A stretch of DNA of 64,000 nt from Streptomyces sp. 2114.4 (GTDB lineage Bacteria; Actinomycetota; Actinomycetes; Streptomycetales; Streptomycetaceae). Location of the stretch: contig NZ_FYEY01000001.1 in NCBI RefSeq assembly GCF_900187385.1, forward strand, positions 6,820,001 through 6,884,000. The letters run 5' to 3'. The notes beneath the pieces are model-generated. The model saw only the letters and a program-made list of their open reading frames with translations, searched no databases and was not told where the DNA came from. The translations under genes and the position numbers were made by a program. This document shows positions 39,809-47,938 of the stretch, in pieces (positions within the stretch are counted from its first letter, which is position 1; every line of letters begins with the position of its first letter).

Positions 39809-41188
39809 CTACTCCAGCCCGCGTGCCCGCTTGAACCGCGCCAGCCCGTCCGCCAGGTCCACCACGGGATCCGGATAGTCGTACGCCGCGCGCTCCGGCC
39901 CGGTCAGCTTCCACGGCTGGTGCACCGCGGCGCCCGCGAGGCCGGCCAGCTCCGGCACCCAGCGCCGTACGTACTCGCCCCGCGGGTCGAACCGGCCGGC
40001 CTGGGCCAGCGGATTCAGCACCCGGTTGGGGCGGGTGTCGGTGCCGGTCCCGGCCACCCACTGCCAGTTGAGCTGGTTGTTCGCCATATCGCCGTCCACC
40101 AGCCAGTCCAGGAAGTGCCGCGCGCCCACCCGCCAGTCCACATACAGCGTCTTGGTCAGAAAGCTCGCCACCAGCATCCGCGCCCGGTTGTGCAGCCACC
40201 CCTCGTGCAGCAGCTGCCGCATCCCCGCATCGACCACCGGATAGCCGGTACGGCCCTCCTTCCACGCCGTCACCTCGGCGTCGTCGTACCGCCAGCGGTC
40301 GCCCCTGGTGCGATAGTCGGCGCTCGCCGCGCCGGGGCGGGCCGCCAGCACCTGATGGTGGAAGTCCCGCCAGGCCAGCTGCCGTACGAACGCTTCGGCA
40401 CCGGCGTCCGGGCGGGCCGACGCCTTGTGCACCAGCTCCACCGGCGAGAGGCAGCCGAAGTGCAGATACGGCGAGAGCCGTGACGTGGCATCGCCCGGCA
40501 GGTCGTCCTGCCGGTCCTGGTAGTCGGCCATGCCGGAGCGCTGCCAGGCCCCGAACCGGCGGCGCCCCGCCCGCTCGCCGCCCTCCGGCAGCGCGGGCGA
40601 CGGTTTCCCGCCCGGGCACAGGTCCGCCGCCGACGGCAGGTCCTCGGACCGCGCCCCGTCCGGGACGCGTACGGACCGCGGCGCGGGCAGCACCGACCGC
40701 AGCCCCGCGGCCTGCCAGCGCCGGAAGTACGGCGTGAAGACCGCGAAGTGGTCCTTGTCCGGACCGGAGGGCAGCACCGCGGCGGGCGGCAGCGCCGTGA
40801 TGACGGCGTCGTGCACCACCAGCGCCCGCCCCGCCGCCGCCAGATCGCCGGCCAACCGCCGCTCCCTGCGCAGCGCATAGCCGCTCACCCCGGCCGCGAG
40901 ATGCACCTCGCCGGCCCCGGTCTCCGCCGCCACCCGGCAGGCCTCGGCCACCACATCCCCCGTACGGATGACCAGCCGACCGCCGCAACCGCGCAACCCG
41001 GCATCGAGATCCGTCAGCGCGCCGGCCAGGAACGCCGCCCGGTTGGGCACCATGAAGCCCGCGTCGGCGACCCCCGTATCGACGACGAACAGCGGCACCA
41101 CCCGCGCCGCCGAGCGCAGCGCGGCATGCAGCACCGGCTGATCGTGCAGCCGGAGGTCGGAGCTGAACAGGCAAACGGCTACATCCAT
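39809..41188 (-). CDS. Deoxyribodipyrimidine photo-lyase
   Basis: A 459-residue DNA repair flavoprotein. The N-terminal antenna domain reads VAVCLFSSDLRLHDQPVL and VPLFVVD. The FAD domain shows LSPYLHFGCLSP, then RQLAWRDFHHQVL, WKEGRTGYPVVDAGMRQLLHEGWLHNRARM and DGDMANNQLNWQWVAGTGTD, all typical of class I CPD photolyases; the last block is the photolyase signature with the electron-transfer Trp. It uses blue light to split cyclobutane pyrimidine dimers. ATG at 41188. Confidence 0.93.
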   Translation of the reverse strand: MDVAVCLFSSDLRLHDQPVLHAALRSAARVVPLFVVDTGVADAGFMVPNRAAFLAGALTDLDAGLRGCGGRLVIRTGDVVAEACRVAAETGAGEVHLAAGVSGYALRRERRLAGDLAAAGRALVVHDAVITALPPAAVLPSGPDKDHFAVFTPYFRRWQAAGLRSVLPAPRSVRVPDGARSEDLPSAADLCPGGKPSPALPEGGERAGRRRFGAWQRSGMADYQDRQDDLPGDATSRLSPYLHFGCLSPVELVHKASARPDAGAEAFVRQLAWRDFHHQVLAARPGAASADYRTRGDRWRYDDAEVTAWKEGRTGYPVVDAGMRQLLHEGWLHNRARMLVASFLTKTLYVDWRVGARHFLDWLVDGDMANNQLNWQWVAGTGTDTRPNRVLNPLAQAGRFDPRGEYVRRWVPELAGLAGAAVHQPWKLTGPERAAYDYPDPVVDLADGLARFKRARGLE

Positions 41189-41229
41189 GCCCTACGTCTA
41201 CACCGAACCCGCGCCGCGCGACCGCCCGC

Positions 41230-41333
41230 CGGGGCGCGCCCCGTCCAGCGACGCACTCCGGTCAAGCGACGTGACCCGTCAAGCGGCCCGGTCCCGTCCA
41301 GCGACGCGCTCCCGGCCGAGCGACGCGATCCCG
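41230..41333. repeat. Imperfect CCCGTC-AGCGACGCG repeats
   Basis: Variants of CCCGTCnAGCGACGCGnT recur about five times at 15-25-bp spacing between the photolyase start and the end of the SseB-DUF1266 gene. The degenerate copies suggest an old slippage repeat. Confidence 0.5.
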
Positions 41334-42479
41334 TCAAGCGAACGGCAGCCCGCGCCACGGCGAGGCCGGGTCCTGGGTGAGGGCCCGGTGCAGGTGCACG
41401 GCCTGCGCGTACTCCGGCCCGAACCAGCCGTTGTCGAACGCCAGCATCCGCCCCAGCGCATAGCCCGCGGCGAACTCTTCCCACGAGCCGTACACCTCCC
41501 TGGCCTTCGCACCGGCCTGCGTTACGGCCTGTTCGGCCTGCTGCGGTGCGCACAGCCGGGCGCCCAGGCCCCAGCGGACGAGAGCGACGGCATGCGCGAG
41601 GTCCAGCGCGACGAGCGACAGGACCCGGCCGTCCGCCGGCGGCAGCAGGCCGTCGGCGCGGAACCGCTCTTCGTACCTGGTCACGAGCTCGGGGACGGCC
41701 GGCGTGGCGGCGGTGTCCGGGGAGCCCGCCCCGGCCTCATCGGTCCGGCTCGCGTCCGTCGTGTCCGCCTCGTCCGCAGCGCCCCCGCCGGTCCCGGCCC
41801 CGGCCCCGGCGCCGCGTCCGCCGGCCCGTGCCCGCAGCGCGGTCTCCGTCTCCGCCGGTACGAACTGTCCGCCGAGCAGCTGGTCCAGGCGCTGCTGCCA
41901 ACCGGCGGGATCGGTCACCGACCACTGTTCGTGCAGCGTCTGTGCATCGGCGGCGTGATCGAGGAAGGCCGTACCGAGTTCGTTCCACGGCACGCTGTGG
42001 TGCACCGCGAGCGGCGCACCGCACGCCAGCCCCTGTGCCACCGGGCCGTGCAGCGGACCGCCGAAGTGCGTGACGAGCAGGCCGCCGGGCCGGGCCCCGA
42101 CCTGAGCACGCCGCTGCAGCCAGCCCGCCCGGTGGGCCGGGGAGGCGGCCAGGTACGCGGCACACGGCGTCCCGGGGTTGACCGCGAGCCGCCATTTGTC
42201 GTTCGGCCAGTCCTGCGCCAGTTCCTCCAGCGAAACCCGGTCGAAGAACTGCTGCGGCTGCCACGGCGGCAGCATGCCGCGGGTCAGGACGGGAATGCAC
42301 TTACCACCCGCCGCCGGGTCGTCGTAGACGGGCAGCGGGTCCTGGCCCTGCTGCGGTGCCGCCAGATACAGATCCTCACCGGCGATCGCCGCGATCTGAC
42401 CGTCCCAGTCACCACGCACCGTCGCTTCGTACAGCCGCCGCTCGGTATCCGTCGGCGGTATCCATCCCGGAGTAGCCAC
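41334..42479 (-). CDS. SseB N-terminal domain - DUF1266 fusion protein
   Basis: A 381-residue protein. Residues 1-110 follow the SseB pattern (RRLYEATVRGDWDGQIAAIAGEDLYLAAPQQ, FFDRVSLEELAQDWPNDKWRLAVNPGTP). A middle domain (130-215) precedes an Ala/Gly/Thr linker (220-255), and residues 265-381 are a DUF1266-like domain with WGLGARLCAPQQAEQAV, YGSWEEFAAGYALGRMLAF. In Escherichia coli DUF1266 proteins are YbeR/YbeU-type and of unknown function. The start is GTG at 42479; the frame stays open far upstream through unrelated genes. Divergent from the methyltransferase at 42576. Confidence 0.8.
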   Translation of the reverse strand: MATPGWIPPTDTERRLYEATVRGDWDGQIAAIAGEDLYLAAPQQGQDPLPVYDDPAAGGKCIPVLTRGMLPPWQPQQFFDRVSLEELAQDWPNDKWRLAVNPGTPCAAYLAASPAHRAGWLQRRAQVGARPGGLLVTHFGGPLHGPVAQGLACGAPLAVHHSVPWNELGTAFLDHAADAQTLHEQWSVTDPAGWQQRLDQLLGGQFVPAETETALRARAGGRGAGAGAGTGGGAADEADTTDASRTDEAGAGSPDTAATPAVPELVTRYEERFRADGLLPPADGRVLSLVALDLAHAVALVRWGLGARLCAPQQAEQAVTQAGAKAREVYGSWEEFAAGYALGRMLAFDNGWFGPEYAQAVHLHRALTQDPASPWRGLPFA

Positions 42480-42575
42480 GGGCCAGACCCTACGGTCGCG
42501 CCCTGCTCCGCCGGAATCCGGGGCTGCCGGAGCGGCAACGTGGATTCGCACGACCGGTAACGGAGGCTCGATGTC

Positions 42576-43484
42576 ATGAGCAACGACGAACGGCCCGCAC
42601 CCGGGCACGGCCCCCACGACACGGCGCAGATCGACTGGGAGGTGTTCGGCCCGCTCCTCGAACGGGGCGCCGAGCTGCACCTGCCGCTCTACGAGCAGGC
42701 CGCCGCCTGGCTGCGGCAGCTCCTCGCCGGGACGGCCGTGGTCGCCGACCAGGGGGTGGACCGGGTGCTCGACGTCGGCAGCGGGCCGGGCGTCGTCAGC
42801 TGTCTGCTGGCGCATGCCTTCCCCGCCGCCGAAGTGGTCGCCGTGGACGCGAGCGCGGCACTTCTGGAGCGGGCACACGCCCGGGCCGGGCGCCTCGGCC
42901 TCGGCGACCGGGTCCGCACCCATCTCGCCGAACTCCCGGACGGGCTCGACGCCCTCGGTGGCGCCGACCTCATCTGGTCCGCCAGGACCCTGCACCACGT
43001 CGGTGACCAGCGTGCCGCGGTCGCCGCCCTCGGTGCTCATCTGCGGCCCGGCGGGCTGCTCGCGGTCTCCGAGGGCGGCCTCCCCCCGCGCTTCCTGCCG
43101 CGCGACATCGGCATCGGGCGCCCGGGGCTGCAGTCCCGGCTCGACGCGGCCTGCGAGGATTGGTTCGTGGAGATGCGCGCGGCGCTGCCCGGCGCCGTCG
43201 ACGACACCGAGGACTGGCCCGCCTTCCTCGCCGACGCCGGCCTGCGCACCCCGCGCACCCGCAGTTTCCTGCTGGACCTGCCGGCCCCACTGACCGAGGA
43301 TGCGCGCGCCTACCTCCGGGACCACCTGACCCAGGGGCTCGACCTGTACGGCGACCGCCTGGACGAGGGCGACCGCACCACCCTCGCCCGTCTCGCCGAC
43401 CCCGATGACGCCGTCGGTATCGTCCGCCGCCCCGACGCCTTCCTGCTGTCCGCGCAGACCGTCCACACGGCCCGCGCGCAGTAG
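42576..43484 (+). CDS. Class I SAM-dependent methyltransferase
   Basis: A 302-residue enzyme. Motif I VDRVLDVGSGPGVVSCLLA (about residue 62), motif II VVAVDASAALLERAHARA, then HLAELPDGLDALGGADLIWSARTLHHVGD and LRPGGLLAVSEGG. ATG at 42576 has GGAGG 9 nt upstream. The acceptor cannot be told. The gene is single and converges on the VOC gene. Confidence 0.85.
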   Translation: MSNDERPAPGHGPHDTAQIDWEVFGPLLERGAELHLPLYEQAAAWLRQLLAGTAVVADQGVDRVLDVGSGPGVVSCLLAHAFPAAEVVAVDASAALLERAHARAGRLGLGDRVRTHLAELPDGLDALGGADLIWSARTLHHVGDQRAAVAALGAHLRPGGLLAVSEGGLPPRFLPRDIGIGRPGLQSRLDAACEDWFVEMRAALPGAVDDTEDWPAFLADAGLRTPRTRSFLLDLPAPLTEDARAYLRDHLTQGLDLYGDRLDEGDRTTLARLADPDDAVGIVRRPDAFLLSAQTVHTARAQ

Positions 43485-43501
43485 GAGCGGTGGGCGGTCC
43501 C

Positions 43502-44293
43502 TCAGCCTTGATGCATCGGCTTCGGGCTGATCACGGCGAATGTCGCGCCCTGCGGATCGGCCACCACGGCCATCCGGCCGGCGACCATGTCGAAGGGCTG
43601 CTGCAGCGCCGCACCGCCGGCCGCGGTGATCTTGTCGACCGTGCCATCGGTGTCCGTCACCGCGAAGTACACCAGCCAGTGCGAGGGAGTGCCGGACGGC
43701 ATCTGTTCGGACATCGGCTGCATTCCGCCGACCGGCCGGTCCTTCACCGTAAGGGCGTAGTAGTTCTCGGCGCCCTCCATGGGGGCGCTGTCGATTCCGA
43801 GGGCCGCCTTGTAGAACGTGGCGGCGGCGGACGGGTCGGTGGTGTTGAGCTCGTTCCAGATGAGTGCGCCCGGTTCGTTGACGATGCCGGCGCCGGGGAA
43901 GTCCATGGGCTGCCAGATGCCGAACACCGCTCCGGTGGGCTCGGCCGCGATACACATCCGGCCGAGCGTCATCACGTCCGTGACCGGCATCAGGAGCGTG
44001 CCGCCGGCCTGGCTCACCGCTTCGGAGGTGGCGTCCGCGTCGGCGGCCGACAGGTAGGTGGTCCACACGGTCGGCGGCGCGGGCTGGCCGCCCATCGGGA
44101 CGGCGGCCATGATTCCGGCCACCGGCTTGCCGTTCAGCGTGCAGACGGCATAGCCCCCGGTCTCCGCGGGCCCGATCTCTCCGGCCCACCCGAAGACCTC
44201 GGAGTAGAAGTCGATGGCGGCTTGCTGGTCAGGGGCCGCGAGATCGATCCAGCAGGGCGTTCCGGGCTGGTAGGGAGAGGTGACTTCAGGCAT
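43502..44293 (-). CDS. Two-domain VOC family protein
   Basis: A 263-residue protein with two glyoxalase-like modules: residues 10-125 (TPCWIDLAAPDQQAAIDFYSEVFGW ... GAVFGIWQP) and 135-260 (GALIWNELNTTDPSAAATFYKAALG ... GATFAVISP). It resembles the CFP32/27-kDa antigen group of actinobacteria. The function is unproven; the fold binds a metal and small substrates. ATG at 44293 is the start. Confidence 0.85.
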   Translation of the reverse strand: MPEVTSPYQPGTPCWIDLAAPDQQAAIDFYSEVFGWAGEIGPAETGGYAVCTLNGKPVAGIMAAVPMGGQPAPPTVWTTYLSAADADATSEAVSQAGGTLLMPVTDVMTLGRMCIAAEPTGAVFGIWQPMDFPGAGIVNEPGALIWNELNTTDPSAAATFYKAALGIDSAPMEGAENYYALTVKDRPVGGMQPMSEQMPSGTPSHWLVYFAVTDTDGTVDKITAAGGAALQQPFDMVAGRMAVVADPQGATFAVISPKPMHQG

Positions 44294-44314
44294 CGTGCCT
44301 CCTCGCTGGGGGCA

Positions 44315-44340
44315 CCTCCCCTGCCAGGGCACGGGGGAGG
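44315..44340. repeat. Hairpin upstream of the VOC gene
   Basis: CCTCCCC (44315-44321) and GGGGAGG (44334-44340) pair around a 12-nt loop, within a GGGGGCACCTCCC-containing stretch of a kind seen often between Streptomyces genes. It may be a dispersed intergenic hairpin or act in the VOC leader. Confidence 0.45.
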
Positions 44341-44508
44341 CGCAGGGCAAAGCGAGGGGTACCGGCCCCGGTCGGCATGCGCCGGGTCCGCCCCACGCTC
44401 ACCCACCACACTTCCTGCCGTCCGCCGGGCCCGCCACTCGGGTACGGCAACGGCGCCGCCCGGACGAGCCGGGCGGCGCCGCTGTGGAGCGCCGTTACCG
44501 AGCGGCGG

Positions 44509-45342
44509 TCAGGCCACGTCGAAGGTGGCCGGGTCCGGGCCGATCCGCTTTCCGGTGTCCAGGCCGGCGAGGGCGGCAAGGTCCTCGTCGTCCAGCTCGA
44601 AGTCGAAGACGTCGATGTTCTCCGCGATGCGCGAAGGGGTGACGGACTTCGGGATGACGACATTGCCGAGCTGGAGGTGCCAGCGCAGGACCACCTGTGC
44701 GGGCGTCTTGCCGTGCTTGGCGGCGAGCGTGGCGAGCGTCGGGTCCTCCAGGAGGCCCTTGCCCTGGCCGAGCGGCGACCAGGCCTCGGTCACGATGTTG
44801 TGCCGGGCGTGGAAGGCGCGGGACTCGGCCTGCGGGAACTGCGGGTGCAGCTCGATCTGGTTGACGGCCGGGACGACGGAGGTCTCGCCCAGCAGCCGCT
44901 CCAGGTGCTCGGGCCGGAAGTTCGAGACACCGATGGCCTTGGCGCGGCCCTCCGCCTGAATCTTCTCCAGGGCCTGGTACGTCTCGACGTAGCGGTCCTT
45001 CGACGGGAGCGGCCAGTGGATCAGGTAGAGATCCACATACTCCAGGCCGAGCTTGGTGAGGGAGGCGTCGAAGGCGCGCAGCGTGGAGTCGTGGCCCTGG
45101 TCGGCGTTCCAGAGCTTGGTCGTGACGAACAGTTCGTCACGGGCGATTCCGGAAGCGGCGAGCGCCTTGCCCGTGCCCTCTTCGTTGCCGTAGATCGCCG
45201 CGGTGTCGATGCTGCGGTATCCGGCCTCCAGGGCCTGGCCGACGGCGGTGAACGCCTGGTCGTCCTCGACCTGCCAGACGCCGAAGCCCAGCTGCGGCAT
45301 CGCTACGCCGTTGTTGAGCGTGATGGCGGGAACCTTGCTCAC
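44509..45342 (-). CDS. Aldo/keto reductase
   Basis: A 277-residue NADPH-dependent oxidoreductase. PQLGFGVWQVEDDQAFTAVGQALEAGYRSIDTAAIYGNEEGTG supplies the catalytic Asp and Tyr, LFVTTKLWNADQGHDSTLRAFDASLTKLGLEYVDLYLIHWP the Lys and His, and VVIPKSVTPSRIAEN the cofactor phosphate loop. Typical of 2,5-diketo-gluconate-reductase-like members acting on small aldehydes. The start GTG at 45342 fits the family length; AAGGA is 13 nt upstream, a wide spacing. Confidence 0.9.
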   Translation of the reverse strand: MSKVPAITLNNGVAMPQLGFGVWQVEDDQAFTAVGQALEAGYRSIDTAAIYGNEEGTGKALAASGIARDELFVTTKLWNADQGHDSTLRAFDASLTKLGLEYVDLYLIHWPLPSKDRYVETYQALEKIQAEGRAKAIGVSNFRPEHLERLLGETSVVPAVNQIELHPQFPQAESRAFHARHNIVTEAWSPLGQGKGLLEDPTLATLAAKHGKTPAQVVLRWHLQLGNVVIPKSVTPSRIAENIDVFDFELDDEDLAALAGLDTGKRIGPDPATFDVA

Positions 45343-45624
45343 GGGGGAATCGATCCTTACGTCGTTTTTCTCGTTCACGGAGGTCAACGACCATCCGTGG
45401 TCGCGCATTCCCGCACGGGCCGACGGGATGCGGGCGGAGGGCGGAGTATTCATGCGAAGGCGCCGTGAGCGGGACCGGCCGGCGGCGCCCCACGCCGGTC
45501 GTGGCCGGTGGTACGGGGGCATGCCGCGGTGGTCGCGGCAGCGGGTTCGCCGAGAGTGAACGCGCTGGTGGGGGAGCACATCACCAGCCGGGGCGCCCCC
45601 GGGAAGCCCCGAGGGACGGGCCCC

Positions 45625-47451
45625 TCACGCCTGGTACAGCGCGTCCACCTCGACCTGGTACGTCGTCTCGATCGCCTTGCGCTTGAGCTTCAGCGACGGG
45701 GTCAGCAGCCCGTGCTCCTCGCTGAACTGGTTGGCCAGTATCCGGAACGTACGGATCGACTCGGCCTGCGAGACCAGTGTGTTGGCGGCGACCACGGCGC
45801 GCCGGATCTCGGTCTCCAGATCCGGGTCGCGCACCAGGTCGGTCGGCGGCATCTCCGGCTTCTCCCGCATGGCCAGCCAGTGCGCGACCGCCTCCGGGTC
45901 CAGGGTCACCAGGGCCGCGATGAACGGCCGGTCGTTGCCCACGACGATGCACTGGGCGACCAGCGGATGCGCCCGCACCCGCTCCTCCAGGCCCACCGGT
46001 GAGACCGTCTTGCCGCCGGAGGTGACCAGGATTTCCTTCTTGCGGCCGGTGATCGTCAGATAGCCGTCCTCGTCCAGCGCGCCCAGGTCACCCGTGGAGA
46101 ACCAGCCGTCGTGCAGCACGGCATCGGTCGCCTTGGGGTCGTTGTGGTAGCCGTGGAAGATCTGCCCGCCGTACAGCCAGATCTCGCCGTCCTCCGCGAT
46201 GTGCACGGTGGTACCGGGGACCGGGGTGCCGACGGTGCCGAAGCGGGTCCGCTCGGGCGGGTTGGCGGTGGCGGCCGCGGTGCTCTCCGTCAGGCCGTAG
46301 CCCTCGAAGATCCGCACGCCGGCGCCGTCGAAGAACAGTCCGAGCCGGCGCTCCATCGCGGAGCCGCCCGACATCGCATGCCGCACCCGGCCGCCCATCG
46401 CCGCCCGGACCTTGCTGTAGACCACCTTGTCGAAGAACTGATGCTGCATCCGCAGCGCGGCGCTGGGCCCCGGCCCGGTGCCGAAGGCCTTGTGCTCCTG
46501 GGCCTCGGCATAGCGGACGGCGATCTCGACGGCCTTGTCGAACGGTCCGGCCTTGCCGTCCGCCTCCGCCTTGCGCCGGGCCGCGGCGAAGACCTTCTCG
46601 AAGATGTAGGGCACCGCCAGGATGAAGGTCGGCCGGAACGTCTGCAGGTCCGGCAGGAGCGCACGGGCCGCCAGCTCGGGCTGGTGGCCCAGCTTGACCC
46701 GGCCACGCACCGCGGCGACCTGGACCATCCGCCCGAAGACATGCGCCAGCGGCAGGAACAGCAGGGTGGCGGCCTCGTCGTCGCCCTTGGAGGTGAAGAC
46801 GGTCTCGTGGCGCAGCACGATGTTGTCGGCCTCGGCCATGAAGTTGGCGTGGGTGATCACGCAGCCCTTGGGGCGGCCGGTGGTGCCGGAGGTGTAGATG
46901 ATCGTCGCGGTGGCGTCCGGGGTGACGGCCATCCGGTGGCGGTGCACGACGTCGTCGTCGATATGCGCACCCGCCGCGGTCAGTTCGGCCACCGGGTCGG
47001 CGTCCAGCTGCCACAGCTTGCGCAGATGGGGAAGCCGGTCGATGACCGAGCCGATGGTCATCGCATGGTCCTCGTGCTCGACCAGGCAGGCCGAGACGCC
47101 CGCGTTGTGCAGCATCCAGAAGACCTGCTCCGCCGACGACGTCGGATACAGCGGTACGGACTGGACGCCGATCGACCACAGCGCGAAGTCGAACAGGGTC
47201 CACTCATAGCGCGTACGCGACATGATGCCGACACGGTCGCCGAACCGGACGCCCTGCGCCAGCAGGCCCTTGGCCAGTGCGATGACCTCGTCCCGGAATG
47301 TTCCGGCGGTGACGTTCTGCCAGTTGCCCGCGTCGTCCTTACGGGCGAAGGCGACACGCTCGGGGTCGGCCTCGGCGTACTCGTAGACAACGTCCGCCAG
47401 CCCGCCGACCCGGGGCGCGGTCGCCAAAGGCGGGACGGTGAACTCGCGCAA
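45625..47451 (-). CDS. Long-chain fatty acid-CoA ligase (AMP-forming)
   Basis: A 608-residue adenylating enzyme. The P-loop-like TIIYTSGTTGRPKGCVITHAN, the A5 FEGYGLTESTAA, the A7 GWFSTGDLG, and the ITGRKKEILVTSGGKTVSPVGLEE and LKLKRK hinge and lysine blocks are complete. Long-chain acyl-CoA synthetases of this subgroup (FadD15-like) activate fatty acids for beta-oxidation or lipid synthesis. TTG at 47451 is the start, with GAGGAG eight nt upstream. It is monocistronic. Confidence 0.93.
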   Translation of the reverse strand: MREFTVPPLATAPRVGGLADVVYEYAEADPERVAFARKDDAGNWQNVTAGTFRDEVIALAKGLLAQGVRFGDRVGIMSRTRYEWTLFDFALWSIGVQSVPLYPTSSAEQVFWMLHNAGVSACLVEHEDHAMTIGSVIDRLPHLRKLWQLDADPVAELTAAGAHIDDDVVHRHRMAVTPDATATIIYTSGTTGRPKGCVITHANFMAEADNIVLRHETVFTSKGDDEAATLLFLPLAHVFGRMVQVAAVRGRVKLGHQPELAARALLPDLQTFRPTFILAVPYIFEKVFAAARRKAEADGKAGPFDKAVEIAVRYAEAQEHKAFGTGPGPSAALRMQHQFFDKVVYSKVRAAMGGRVRHAMSGGSAMERRLGLFFDGAGVRIFEGYGLTESTAAATANPPERTRFGTVGTPVPGTTVHIAEDGEIWLYGGQIFHGYHNDPKATDAVLHDGWFSTGDLGALDEDGYLTITGRKKEILVTSGGKTVSPVGLEERVRAHPLVAQCIVVGNDRPFIAALVTLDPEAVAHWLAMREKPEMPPTDLVRDPDLETEIRRAVVAANTLVSQAESIRTFRILANQFSEEHGLLTPSLKLKRKAIETTYQVEVDALYQA

Positions 47452-47938
47452 TGACCCAGCTCCTCGTGGTGTTGCTCACAAGGCCGCGACCGTACCCCAA
47501 CGTGACCGCATCCGGCAGGGCCGTACCACGTGGTGAATCCGGCGGCATGGGATCTGGCCAACCGTCGAAATCGGGTTACTTCGGAGAAGCCTGGACATGA
47601 GCCAGCCGGTTCAACGCCGGACGATCACGACGCCGGGACCATATCTGCACCAAATCTCTGCACCTGGTACCGGATCGGGCGAACGCCTGGCACAGAGCCC
47701 TGGCCAGGGCTTGCCCTGCGGGCCGAGGGGCGGGGGTCGGGGGCCGGGCGGCGGGCCCCTCCCGTGCCTCAGGAGAACGAACTCCACTCCGCCGAGTTCC
47801 GGTAGTCCGGCGCGTGGCTGAATCCGGACCGGCTTGGCGTGATCACGCCCCTCGTATGTGCCATAACACCCTGAACGTCCCGGGTTGCGACGATCAGCCC
47901 GTCGAGCGTTCCGCTGGTGCATTGCCGGGCGGCGCGGC
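47452..47938. other. Intergenic region between acyl-CoA ligase and sialidase
   Basis: 487 bases with no convincing gene. It holds the ligase promoter at one side and the end of the sialidase gene at the other. A 16-bp palindrome AGCCCTGGCCAGGGCT at 47696-47711 and a G-rich run near 47725-47760 could end sialidase transcription, but neither is a strong terminator. Confidence 0.4.

Noticed and set aside
42480..44189. Upstream extension of the SseB-DUF1266 frame
   Set aside because: It runs through a methyltransferase and a VOC gene in wrong frames; GTG at 42479 gives the family-like start.
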